This document shows, in pieces, positions 56,142 to 64,000 of a DNA stretch of 64,000 nucleotides. This stretch comes from Gabonibacter massiliensis (GTDB taxonomy: Bacteria; Bacteroidota; Bacteroidia; Bacteroidales; Marinifilaceae): contig LN913013.1 in the NCBI GenBank assembly GCA_001487125.1, forward strand, positions 682,001 through 746,000, in the 5' to 3' direction. Each line of letters begins with the position of its first letter. The first letter of the stretch is position 1. The notes under the pieces are model-generated. The model was not told the DNA's origin. It saw only the letters and a program-made list of their open reading frames with translations, and did not search any database. The position numbers and the translations under genes were made by a program.

Positions 56142-57575
56142 TTATTTAAAAAACAGTCTTAGTAATCCATTCTTTGTCTTTACAACAAAAGGAACCGTGG
56201 GAGTAATACCATTCAGTCTCAATGTTGTCAGATAACTCCGCGGATAGTAAGGTTTATTACCATGATGTAAAAATTGAGCCTCGATCTCCTTATACTCGCT
56301 CAAATCGGCAATAGCCTGACCGCTATCGAGTAAATCCGGTAACCCCTCAAACGCTTTTGTATCGTATATTCCAAAAGGATATGAAGCAACAAGAACTGCT
56401 TTTTCCCGTAAGAACTGCATCTGGGCATAAGCCGGAATCCTCTGATAAGCCATACATTGGAAAGCTTCTGTTTCAACCAACCTATTTTTCTCCGGATTAC
56501 GCCTCGAGGGCATCTCTATACTTCCGAATCCCGTCTGATCCGATTTATGTTTCCAAACGGTCTCTTGTCGACACGAGTGAACATACACGTCTCCTTCCTC
56601 GTTATAGGCCAACTCTATCTGCATTTTTGTCGAAAAAGGGGCATAGGTTCTCGTTAAATTAGTCAATCGATAAAAATGATAGTCTAAGTAATCGATCTCG
56701 ATTCTTCTTAACCTAAAATCGTCCCTATCGATATACAAAACTCCCTTACAGAAAATTTTTATATCCTGGGGATAATATTTTTCCCGCGTGGAAAACACGA
56801 ATTTATAGCAATTACTATCCGATTCAATCGGTTGTATATCATAATATTTCAACTTAGAAAACAACGGGCCCCACAAAAAAACAGCGCGCAAGGCCGGAAA
56901 AATCTTTTTGCTTTCCGCGTTGTAAGACGACTCAATATACGGAGTCCTCAATGTATCCGAGCGGTCAGGAAGCAGATTAAAACTCCTTGCCGAATAGACG
57001 GGAATAAATTCGAATTTATAGTCCAAATCCCACTTCTCTTTTTGCTTCACATGTCCCGACGTTAAAAAAAAACCGAATTCCCGTCTGTATTCCACAGCCT
57101 TGGTAAAACAGGTCGTTATTTTCGCGTACTGGGCTTTCCCGTAAAAATTCATATTGTTTTGGGGAGAAACAGGCTGTAATTCCTTCATTACCTTTTCCAA
57201 TAAATCGGCACTCTTTATTCCCACGACGTTCACTTCCTGTAAAAACTCCATTTTCATGGAGAGTGCCAATCGTTCCATCGACACCAAATCCCGCACGGCA
57301 ACGATAGAATCTTTATAACCCAAATACGAAAATCGTATGGAATCCTGCAAAGAAATGTCTCCGGTTGAAAAACAACAATACCCCTTCTCGTCTGTTGTCG
57401 TAACAAGATAATGTCTATTCGGGTTAACGACATACACCCCGAACAAGGGTTCTGAAGAAGTATTCGTTACCTGTACTCTTAAAGAATCAGGAAGCGATTC
57501 GGCATGTAAAACACAAACACAACACTCGAATATAAACCACAGCAACGACCTTAAAACGTTTATTTTTAATCTCAT
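56142..57575 (-). CDS. CarboxypepD_reg-like domain protein of unknown function
   Basis: This is a 477-residue exported protein. After a signal peptide (ending VLHA) there is a CarboxypepD_reg-like Ig domain (about 30-112; EPLFGVYVVNPNRHYLVTTTDEKGYCCF, FSYLGYKDS). A long beta-rich region follows (FVFSTREKYYPQDIKIFCKGVLYIDRDDFRLRRIEIDY) that resembles DUF5686-type outer-membrane or periplasmic proteins. I do not recognise a catalytic motif. The start overlaps the propeller gene by 4 bp (ATGA), indicating coupled translation. Confidence 0.72.
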   Translation of the reverse strand: MRLKINVLRSLLWFIFECCVCVLHAESLPDSLRVQVTNTSSEPLFGVYVVNPNRHYLVTTTDEKGYCCFSTGDISLQDSIRFSYLGYKDSIVAVRDLVSMERLALSMKMEFLQEVNVVGIKSADLLEKVMKELQPVSPQNNMNFYGKAQYAKITTCFTKAVEYRREFGFFLTSGHVKQKEKWDLDYKFEFIPVYSARSFNLLPDRSDTLRTPYIESSYNAESKKIFPALRAVFLWGPLFSKLKYYDIQPIESDSNCYKFVFSTREKYYPQDIKIFCKGVLYIDRDDFRLRRIEIDYLDYHFYRLTNLTRTYAPFSTKMQIELAYNEEGDVYVHSCRQETVWKHKSDQTGFGSIEMPSRRNPEKNRLVETEAFQCMAYQRIPAYAQMQFLREKAVLVASYPFGIYDTKAFEGLPDLLDSGQAIADLSEYKEIEAQFLHHGNKPYYPRSYLTTLRLNGITPTVPFVVKTKNGLLRLFFK

Positions 57576-58729
57576 AACTTAAAACGATAAATGATAAACT
57601 TCTCATTCGCGTAATCCGGTTTAACACCGGCGTAATACCAGGGAGCGATATACCCGATAACTTCAAATCCACGCGGGACATTGAAATCAGCGACAAGACA
57701 GCAATTCCGGTATACCTGCAAACCATCTTCAAAAGGAGCCTTTTGTTTCTGATAACCTCGAAACAAAACATTTGTTTGCGGAATCCATTTCAAATACCGA
57801 TAGTAGCCATAATTTTGACGACACGCGCTAAAATGGATATCACTATCTTCAAAGGTTCGAAATTCCGGATAAGCTGTATCCATATCCACCCCGCTGTTAC
57901 CAAACGAAATCACCGTAGAATCCTTCATATTCATACGATAAACAAGCGTATCTACTTCAAAAGAAAAGAATAAACTATCTCGATACAGGTCGAACAATAT
58001 ATATTTAAAATTCGAAAGATACCGATAGCGTTTATACACGGGTGGATAATTACATAATAACTGTTCTATCCTCCCGTTTTTTAAAGAGAGTTTTGCCAAA
58101 TTAAAGCTTTCCGAATAGTATTGCGGAGTATGCCCTTCCCCGTAAGCATTGAATTTAACGTGTTCGGTTACTACCGGAAAAAACAGGTACTCGTCATAGG
58201 CAACTATTTTATTTTTTCCATACTCAACCTCATAGATGTTCGGATTATTGGGATCGGGGTGTCCAAATTTACTGCTATCGATAAACTCTCCATCCCAACG
58301 AATAAAAAATTTTGAATCCACATTCAGATTACTATCTATAAGATAAATAAACCATTGCTTATCCAAAATAATAAAACGATCCCGCTCTGTTGTTGTCATC
58401 TGGTTTAAACCGGGTATTTCATTTTCTCCTCTCCCGAAACCCAATGCAGAACGAATGTATACCCCCTCTTTATCATAAACCAAAACAGACGACAAAACCC
58501 GATCTACAAAATAAAGAGTATCGTTTTTTATTAAAAAATCACCTTCCATCGATGCCTGCTTTGCACTAAAATACAACGTATCCAAAAGCAACGACGTATG
58601 ATATGAGATATTTTTGCGGGAATAATTTTCAACAATATCGTAAGCAATTTTGTTTTTTCCTTCTGGAATTTGAACGCATTCACACCCGATTCCAAGGAGC
58701 AACAACATCAAAATACACGAGTTTTTCAT
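57572..58729 (-). CDS. Six-bladed beta-propeller lipoprotein
   Basis: This 385-residue lipoprotein (lipobox LGIGC, Cys16) has the NHL/6-bladed propeller pattern of Bacteroidales: DTLYFVDRVLSSVLVYDKEGVYIR, LGFGRGENEIPGL, RFIILDKQWFIYLID. The frame opens at 58780 but the ATG at 58729 starts the lipoprotein signal. Such propellers are regularly encoded next to small secreted cysteine-rich (NVEALA-type) proteins and thioredoxin-like lipoproteins, exactly the neighbours seen here. The function of the family is unknown. Confidence 0.8.
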   Translation of the reverse strand: MKNSCILMLLLLGIGCECVQIPEGKNKIAYDIVENYSRKNISYHTSLLLDTLYFSAKQASMEGDFLIKNDTLYFVDRVLSSVLVYDKEGVYIRSALGFGRGENEIPGLNQMTTTERDRFIILDKQWFIYLIDSNLNVDSKFFIRWDGEFIDSSKFGHPDPNNPNIYEVEYGKNKIVAYDEYLFFPVVTEHVKFNAYGEGHTPQYYSESFNLAKLSLKNGRIEQLLCNYPPVYKRYRYLSNFKYILFDLYRDSLFFSFEVDTLVYRMNMKDSTVISFGNSGVDMDTAYPEFRTFEDSDIHFSACRQNYGYYRYLKWIPQTNVLFRGYQKQKAPFEDGLQVYRNCCLVADFNVPRGFEVIGYIAPWYYAGVKPDYANEKFIIYRFKL

Positions 58730-58804
58730 ATTTTCTTTCCGTTGAGAAGGCATTAAAAGCTTAGAGTATATTCCACCCAAGCTTTTAATCGCCTCCCTTG
58801 TTTA

Positions 58805-59281
58805 TTACCGACAATTCGCATTATAGGTTGAACAATTTATACTCGTTGTTCCCTTATAACAATTAGCCCTTAACGAAACGGCATTTCCCCCGTAACAATT
58901 TTTACCTCCACCGCTATCATTTTTACAACGACAATAAAAATACCCGGCTTCCCAATAATCATTTGCTCCATCACCAGAGTCGTCTCTTAAGGTTATTTTT
59001 AAATTAGTCCCGAATGAAGATATTTCTTGGGTTACACATCCTATATAAGAAACAACCAAAGTTGATCCGGGAGGTACATTAAGAGAAAATCTTCCGTTCA
59101 TATCCGTTACAGTACCTGTGGCAGTTCCTTTAATCATTACATTAGCCCCAATAATAGGTTGATTTGAAGAATCTACAACCGTTCCTGAAACAGTCTGTTG
59201 TTGAGCAAAAACGACAATAGTACTTACAATGACGATCAGTATAACAAAAACACCTTTTTTTCCAAAAAATACTTTTTTCAT
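58805..59281 (-). CDS. Secreted protein: CarboxypepD_reg-like domain with six-cysteine tail
   Basis: This is a 158-residue exported protein. It has a signal peptide (about 1-26, ending VVFA) and a CarboxypepD_reg-like domain (about 28-99; VSGTVVDSSNQPIIGANVMI, DMNGRFSLNV, LVVSYIGC), just as at the N-terminus of a SusC protein. Where a SusC would continue with its TonB box and plug, it has a Gly/Asn-rich tail with six cysteines (C117, C119, C129, C141, C150, C157). The tail resembles NVEALA-type small secreted proteins, but the N-terminus does not. It heads a five-gene operon with a propeller, a CarboxypepD_reg protein, a thioredoxin-like lipoprotein and a giant permease. The function is unknown. 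Confidence 0.8.
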   Translation of the reverse strand: MKKVFFGKKGVFVILIVIVSTIVVFAQQQTVSGTVVDSSNQPIIGANVMIKGTATGTVTDMNGRFSLNVPPGSTLVVSYIGCVTQEISSFGTNLKITLRDDSGDGANDYWEAGYFYCRCKNDSGGGKNCYGGNAVSLRANCYKGTTSINCSTYNANCR

Positions 59282-59771
59282 ACGTTTAAGATTTAGTGTG
59301 AAACAATAAAATAAAAAACTCTCGGTACCTTAATAATATGCCTCCTTTCTTAATAGTACACAGGTTAAACTTCAATATCTATGACAACTTTTAATAAAGA
59401 CACAACAAACCTTATCTCAGGATGAGTCATTTTAGAAATATTAATTTTATTTGTTTTTTGTTTATTTTACAATATATGCATAAATATTCTTTATCGTATT
59501 ATAAGTTATTCTTAAAATAATACTTATCGTACTCCATGTATTTTCCGTTTAAAACTAAAATTTTCATTCATTTGTTCTAAACACAAAGAGAGGTCATCCG
59601 TTTCCGGACAACCTCTCTATTAACACAACACTACATTGGATGTTGTAGTCACACACTACAAATTTCCCCTCGGTTTATAAAAATCTAACAAGAATTCTTT
59701 TAAAATCACCGTCGTTTTCCAAAAAACGATCCGGTAAACGAACGGTGAATAAATAAATCATCATTTTAGAA
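59282..59771. other. Intergenic region upstream of the cysteine-rich protein gene
   Basis: These 490 AT-rich bases hold the possible terminator of operon copy 2 (59587-59618) and the promoter region of the cysteine-rich protein operon. TTATCGTA occurs twice (59491-59498 and 59524-59531) around an imperfect AT-rich palindrome, a possible regulatory site. No -33/-7 pair of good quality and no open frame above about 40 codons were seen. Confidence 0.45.
59587..59618 (-). terminator. Possible terminator of operon copy 2
   Basis: AGAGAGGT (59587-59594) pairs with ACCTCTCT (59611-59618), with further partial pairing inside the loop. It lies about 150 bp after the shortened permease stop. The following minus-strand sequence is only moderately T-rich. 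Confidence 0.45.
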
Positions 59772-60986
59772 TTACCGCCCTCTTCTCCTGATCCATATAA
59801 ATATAGTTATGAAAAGTAAAATAGCAGGCAATATTCCCATGAAGATAATTTTCGTGATGTACATACCGGTCTCGCTCGGGTAAACTTTATTATCCGGCGG
59901 TGTCTGGCGACGTACATCGATAGGTACTTCCTCGTTCGATAACCAGAAGAAGGCCCCTTGTATAATCGAGTAGTTAGAAGCCCTGATACCTTTTCGGCCG
60001 ATTCCCAATTCCCCGTTACTGATACAATCGGCATCGCCAAATATCATGACGCGTTGCTCTTTATCCCCTATCTTCCGCGATAAAGCCAAGGCCGTCACGA
60101 ACGTTTTCTGCATCTCCCCACTCGACGGGTTGAAACGGGCCGTGTCATCAACGAAATTAGTCGTCTGCAACTCGTTCCAGCAATCGAACCATACTCCGGC
60201 ATATTTACCGAAGTTCACCGCCCACGAACTCTTCTGTCTGCGGGACTGCAAGCGAATAACCGCCATGAACAGGAACAAGCCGATCACGATCAGGAAATAG
60301 ATCACGTCCTCGGAGCAGATCAAACCGCGTACGAACTCTCCGGCTCGACCGTCTATGGCTAACCAGAAAGTAATATCGCGAACCAGATCGATCTCTTGCC
60401 ACAACCCTTTAACGTAAGAAAGAACGGCTAAAATCGCCAACGTGCCGACAGCGGCAACGATCTGGTAAGAGGTCAAGCTCGACATGAACAAACCGATCGC
60501 CGCGTAAGCGCAAATCAAAAGGTACAAGCCCAACATGCCCGAAAGAATTACCGGAATATCCAGATCCTTAACCGCGAAAGCCGCGTAAATCGAATAAATC
60601 ATCAATACACCGATCAAAACGAGAGCGTACACCATCATCGAGGCGTATTTCCCGAGAATGATCTGCCAGTTCGTCACCGGCGAGGAGTATAGTAATTTAA
60701 TTGAACCGCTACCCAGCTCCCGGCTCATCAAGCTCATCGTCAACAAAGGGATGTAAAGGTAAAGGTAAGATTGAACGGCCGTGAACAGACCGCGCATGCC
60801 GCTGTAAAGACCGAGGGTTGCATTGTAATTACCGTAACCTAAAGATTCGGAACGTACCATTCCCCCCATCAAATTAGAGAAGGTCATGCTGCATTGAAAG
60901 GTAAAGATGATCAGGATCAACCACGCGATCGGCGAGTAGAACAACGTTTGTAATTCCGTCTTCGCTATTTTGTATATTGTCTTCAT
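59772..60986 (-). CDS. Shortened GldF-GldG permease, copy 2 (in-frame internal loss)
   Basis: This 404-residue paralogue corresponds to the 764-residue protein at 39435-41729. The first roughly 266 residues (ABC-2 permease, six helices) and the last roughly 138 align closely, with the same WIRRRGR end. About 360 residues, most of the periplasmic GldG-like domain, are missing. The join reads GKYAGVW then FDCWNELQ, while copy 1 has about 1080 extra bases there (roughly 39852-40931). The frame is preserved, so a permease with a small C-terminal domain may still be made. It lies 18 bp after its ATPase gene. Confidence 0.85.
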   Translation of the reverse strand: MKTIYKIAKTELQTLFYSPIAWLILIIFTFQCSMTFSNLMGGMVRSESLGYGNYNATLGLYSGMRGLFTAVQSYLYLYIPLLTMSLMSRELGSGSIKLLYSSPVTNWQIILGKYASMMVYALVLIGVLMIYSIYAAFAVKDLDIPVILSGMLGLYLLICAYAAIGLFMSSLTSYQIVAAVGTLAILAVLSYVKGLWQEIDLVRDITFWLAIDGRAGEFVRGLICSEDVIYFLIVIGLFLFMAVIRLQSRRQKSSWAVNFGKYAGVWFDCWNELQTTNFVDDTARFNPSSGEMQKTFVTALALSRKIGDKEQRVMIFGDADCISNGELGIGRKGIRASNYSIIQGAFFWLSNEEVPIDVRRQTPPDNKVYPSETGMYITKIIFMGILPAILLFITIFIWIRRRGR

Positions 60987-61936
60987 TGTAAACGTGTTTT
61001 AAAATTACTTCTTTGATAATTCGGCGAAAACGGCATCCAAGGAACTCTTCTCCTGGTAAACCTCCGTCAATCTCCATCCCCGGGAGACACTCGTCTCAAC
61101 GAGTCGCTCCGTAACTTCTTGGAAATCCGTGTACTGAAGACGATACTTCATCCCTCCCAGCTCTTCCACTCCACTCACGCCAGGAATAGAACGCAACTCC
61201 TCTACCGGCGGGGCGGCGACCAGCGTCACTACCAACGTGTTCGGGATGATGTAATTATCGAACTCGTCCACCGTTCCGGCGAAAACAAGGTTACCCTGCT
61301 CGATCATACGGATGTAGTCGCAAGTCGCCTGAACTTCTGACAAGATATGCGTCGACAACACAACGGTGCGATCCTCCGCGATCTCCTTGATCAGGTGACG
61401 GATTTGCACGGACTGGTTCCTGTCCAGACCGTTCGTCGGCTCGTCCAAAACAACGAACTCGGGGTTGTGGATGATGGCCTGCGCTATACCCACGCGTTGC
61501 TGGTAACCGCCAGAGAGATTACGGATCAAACGTTTGTTGAAATGACTGATCCCGCACTTGCCCATAACCTCCTTCACGGCCGTCGATATCTCGCTGTCCG
61601 GGACATGACGCAAGCCCGCGCAATACTCCAGGTACTCCGTCACCGTCAAATCCGGGTGCAAGGGCGGCGTCTGGGGCAAAAAGCCGATATGGCGTTTCGC
61701 CTCTACAGGGTTCTCCCGGATACTCACGCCCTTGATATAAACGTTTCCTTCCGTCGGACGCAAGACACCGCACATGATATTCATGGTAGTGGATTTGCCG
61801 GCCCCGTTGGAGCCGAGCAAACCGTAAATACCGTTCCGGGTAATCTCGAAATTGATATCCCGCACAGCCCACTGGATCGTGTAACGATGGGATAAATTCT
61901 CAACTTTTACGATTGATTCTTCCATACAATAGATTT
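60885..61936 (-). repeat. Duplicated ABC block, copy 2
   Basis: This matches 41628-42679 without gaps. The differences are few and one cluster of them falls in the ATPase D-loop (about 61401-61425). The strong contrast with the diverged flanking lipoprotein genes suggests recent copying or gene conversion. Confidence 0.9.
61005..61925 (-). CDS. ABC transporter ATP-binding protein (GldA-like), copy 2
   Basis: This 306-residue ATPase is nearly identical to the copy at 41748-42668. Walker A (GSNGAGKST), signature (LSGGYQQRVGIAQA), Walker B (VVLDEPTNGLD) and the switch histidine are intact. The differences I can see are D to N in SHFNKRLIRN and three changes in the D-loop and the residues after it, where copy 1 has LDPNQIVEIRHL and this copy LDRNQSVQIRHL. 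It pairs with the shortened permease 18 bp downstream. It lies 26 bp after the copy-2 PKD-like gene. Confidence 0.92.
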   Translation of the reverse strand: MEESIVKVENLSHRYTIQWAVRDINFEITRNGIYGLLGSNGAGKSTTMNIMCGVLRPTEGNVYIKGVSIRENPVEAKRHIGFLPQTPPLHPDLTVTEYLEYCAGLRHVPDSEISTAVKEVMGKCGISHFNKRLIRNLSGGYQQRVGIAQAIIHNPEFVVLDEPTNGLDRNQSVQIRHLIKEIAEDRTVVLSTHILSEVQATCDYIRMIEQGNLVFAGTVDEFDNYIIPNTLVVTLVAAPPVEELRSIPGVSGVEELGGMKYRLQYTDFQEVTERLVETSVSRGWRLTEVYQEKSSLDAVFAELSKK

Positions 61937-61951
61937 ACTTTATTATAGTGA

Positions 61952-63529
61952 TTAAAAGGTATCCGCTCCATAATAGAAACCGGTTTCGTTAATACCCGCA
62001 ACTCTTCCTCCGACATTCGCTTTCGATACCAATCTATAAGTAAGCAACTCATTATCGACAGCATAAACCATAACATCTCCATTCTCGCATCCGACAACCA
62101 TATATTTATAACTATTATAAACAACAGTATATAGTAGTACCGTAACTTTAGAATCGACAGAGATCCATAGTTTATCCGAATAATTCTCCCCGAAATTAAT
62201 ACAATGTATTTCATTGCCTTTAGCATAAACCATTTTATTCGCAGGACCGGAATAACATCCGAAGGTCATAAGTATGTCCTCCGACGTCAAATATACCGGT
62301 AAAGCAACGGGAGCCGACTCCGTGTTCTCCAACACTTTCATATCGGAAGAGCTAAACCTGAAATCATACTTGTAGGTTTTACCTCCCTGATTGTAATAAA
62401 TAGCATTCCCGGACACATAAGTTTTGCGATCATAAGTCGGACACAAGTGTATTACATCCACATCGGCCGGAATCTCCCAAAGAGGAAAAGGATAATAATT
62501 TCCGTCACCCTTAACCAAGGGACGTATTGTGGCATTCATACCATTATTTTCGGATTGGATAATCAATACCCTTCTGTTTTTCTCGTCAAAACAAAGAGGC
62601 TCACGATCCCGGGACACGTAAGTACTAAATTTAGTTACTTTATATCCCTTGCTATCAATAAAATAAGGATCCGACAAGTATTTTCCGGTCAAATAATTCT
62701 CTGACATTTGTCTTTTGAAAATACGTCCGTCTTGCGTAGCGATACAGGAAAGACGCAAGTTGTCAAACGCATCAGCCGGCTTAAAATTATCCGGAGTTCC
62801 ATTCAAAAACTCGTCTTTCATATCGGTATACATCGTAAACGTCTCATTATTTAACTGGTATACTCCTTCTGTCGTCGTAATAAGAGAAGCTCCCGAAGTA
62901 GACGAAATATGCGGTGCCAAACAATTCCGTATCTTAAGCGGTTTACCCGGAATATCTTCCCCATTCATTTGATAATAAAGATCATCTTCCATAAAATACT
63001 CGTAAACCAAATTAGGACCGTCGTATCTTGTTTTCAAACGGAAATAAGAACATTTGGTCGCATCCGTATTTTTATCAGACACCACGACAAAACTTCCGAT
63101 ATAAAATTTCGGCCGGAACCCAAGATAAGCTCTTCCTATATAGGTAATACCATTTTGTTTATTGATAATACGTAATATTCCGGTTACGCCTGTTTCGGCT
63201 TTATTTAAATTCGCTCTTGCCATCACGGTATCCGTTTTCATCTCGAAATTGGACTCTTCCGAGATAATTGTACCGTTGACCTCCCATTCATACCGGAAAA
63301 TATCCAATGCTGCCACAGAATCCTCACCAAAAGTAAAATCCTTGCCTTGAGGCATGAATTTCATCATTTCACCTTGCGTTCCGTTGATTCGTATCGGCTC
63401 GGTATTCGGGTCTATGATCCATTTCGGAGCGAGTCCCAAATCTTTATATGTATAATTACCTTCGTCTTTAAAACACCCAGTCAAAAGAGATGCTAAAAGA
63501 AGACAACCTAATAAAACTATATTTTTCAT
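61952..63529 (-). CDS. PKD-like family lipoprotein, copy 2
   Basis: This 525-residue surface lipoprotein (lipobox LLTGC, Cys19) has the same opening CFKDEGNYTYKDL and PKD-like domain (FRYEWEVNGTIISEESNFEM) as copy 1, followed by beta-rich repeats (KYMVVGCENGDVMVY). Overall it has diverged far from copy 1 except in scattered motifs (QMSENYLTGKYLSDPY, GTPDNFKPADAFD). A start at 63538 is possible; I prefer 63529, which matches the MKN start of copy 1. It follows the DUF4843 gene by about 20 bp. Confidence 0.8.
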   Translation of the reverse strand: MKNIVLLGCLLLASLLTGCFKDEGNYTYKDLGLAPKWIIDPNTEPIRINGTQGEMMKFMPQGKDFTFGEDSVAALDIFRYEWEVNGTIISEESNFEMKTDTVMARANLNKAETGVTGILRIINKQNGITYIGRAYLGFRPKFYIGSFVVVSDKNTDATKCSYFRLKTRYDGPNLVYEYFMEDDLYYQMNGEDIPGKPLKIRNCLAPHISSTSGASLITTTEGVYQLNNETFTMYTDMKDEFLNGTPDNFKPADAFDNLRLSCIATQDGRIFKRQMSENYLTGKYLSDPYFIDSKGYKVTKFSTYVSRDREPLCFDEKNRRVLIIQSENNGMNATIRPLVKGDGNYYPFPLWEIPADVDVIHLCPTYDRKTYVSGNAIYYNQGGKTYKYDFRFSSSDMKVLENTESAPVALPVYLTSEDILMTFGCYSGPANKMVYAKGNEIHCINFGENYSDKLWISVDSKVTVLLYTVVYNSYKYMVVGCENGDVMVYAVDNELLTYRLVSKANVGGRVAGINETGFYYGADTF

Positions 63530-63549
63530 AGAATTCATTGTTAATCAGA

Positions 63550-64000
63550 TTAAATTGCAACTTCGATTATACTACCATCAATGTCGGTAATGTCCTCTAT
63601 CGGCTGTTCAGCCAACCACTCCTTAAATTCCATTACCAATTTGATCGCCTCATCCGGATGTTCTTCTATCAACTCTTTCCCCATTCGAGCCTCTTTATCA
63701 ATATTATTCAAGAAAAGCTGGTATTTCTTTTGCGAATATTTTCCTAACAATCCGTCCACGACCTCCTGTGTCCACCACTCCGGTTGCATCGCAACTGAAG
63801 TCATAATAATTTTCGCCCGTCTGCGTTCTACCTGTCCCAAGCCCACGCCATCAGGCGGAACCAACTCTACTACAAGGCGTACACCTTCCGGTAGATCATC
63901 TAAACGATCCGATTTAATCAACTTGATATATATCGTATCTTTTATCACCTTAGCATCTTCTCCTATGGTGTTCGTATGGAAAACGTAAAAATCATCCAAA
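63550..64000 (-). CDS. DUF4843-type lipoprotein, copy 2 (partial, runs off the right edge)
   Basis: The visible 150 C-terminal residues align with the C-terminal part of the protein at 44330-45085, including EGVRLVVELVPPDG, LGQVERRRAKIIM and YQLFLNNIDKEARMGKELIEEHPDEA. The frame is open at the window edge, with no lipoprotein signal in view. By analogy with copy 1, SusD, SusC, FecR and sigma genes are expected to the right of the window. Confidence 0.85.
   Translation of the reverse strand, partial: LDDFYVFHTNTIGEDAKVIKDTIYIKLIKSDRLDDLPEGVRLVVELVPPDGVGLGQVERRRAKIIMTSVAMQPEWWTQEVVDGLLGKYSQKKYQLFLNNIDKEARMGKELIEEHPDEAIKLVMEFKEWLAEQPIEDITDIDGSIIEVAI

Noticed and set aside
61900-62226. 108-codon open frame on the minus strand
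   Set aside because: It overlaps the PKD-like lipoprotein gene on the same strand in another frame, and has no independent support.

Overview
The window is chromosomal DNA from a member of the Bacteroidota, most likely order Bacteroidales. Odoribacteraceae (Odoribacter/Butyricimonas-like) is my best guess from gene content, but this is inference. Supporting signs are SusC/SusD pairs under a sigma/FecR pair, Mfa1-type fimbriae, BioG-type biotin synthesis, a two-gene thiamine module, many SPII lipoproteins, and promoters of the Bacteroides type (TTTG, about 20 bp, TAnnTTTG). No tRNA, rRNA, CRISPR array or transposase was found.

Layout. 1-9.2 kb: a 3' gene fragment, a clostripain-like lipoprotein, then a tight leftward operon bioB-bioA-bioF-bioG-bioC-bioD-U32 peptidase with a candidate operator upstream of bioB. 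9.2-13.2 kb: a large receiver-like/PPDK_N protein and a YwqG-family protein sharing a bidirectional terminator. 13.2-18 kb: a GNAT remnant, queC-queD-queE (preQ0 synthesis), a GNAT acetyltransferase and RecQ. 18-23.3 kb: an envelope operon (SurA-like lipoprotein, SurA, OstA/LptA-like protein), then thiamine pyrophosphokinase and a PnuC/PnuT-type transporter. 23.4-27.4 kb: a giant ABC-2 permease with an M1-peptidase-like and a golvesin-like domain, plus a small membrane protein.

27.6-39.3 kb: a seven-gene Mfa1-type fimbrial operon, then a 317-bp segment bounded by perfect 18-bp inverted repeats, then a tyrosine recombinase whose stop codon overlaps the outer repeat. The only consensus promoter inside the segment points away from the fimbrial operon. 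I read this as a phase-variation switch in the OFF position.

39.4-52 kb: a leftward operon of ECF sigma, FecR, SusC, SusD, DUF4843 lipoprotein, PKD-like lipoprotein, ABC ATPase and GldF-GldG fusion permease. 59.7-64 kb: the 3' part of a second copy of the same operon, running off the right edge. The two ATPase genes are almost identical over about 1.05 kb, while the lipoproteins have diverged strongly and the second permease has lost about 360 residues in frame.

52.3-59.3 kb, between the two operon copies: a five-gene leftward cluster. It encodes a small secreted protein that begins like a SusC N-terminus but ends in a six-cysteine tail, a six-bladed beta-propeller lipoprotein, a CarboxypepD_reg-like protein, a thioredoxin-fold lipoprotein and a second giant golvesin-type permease. 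This cluster and the fimbrial switch are the best candidates for something undescribed.
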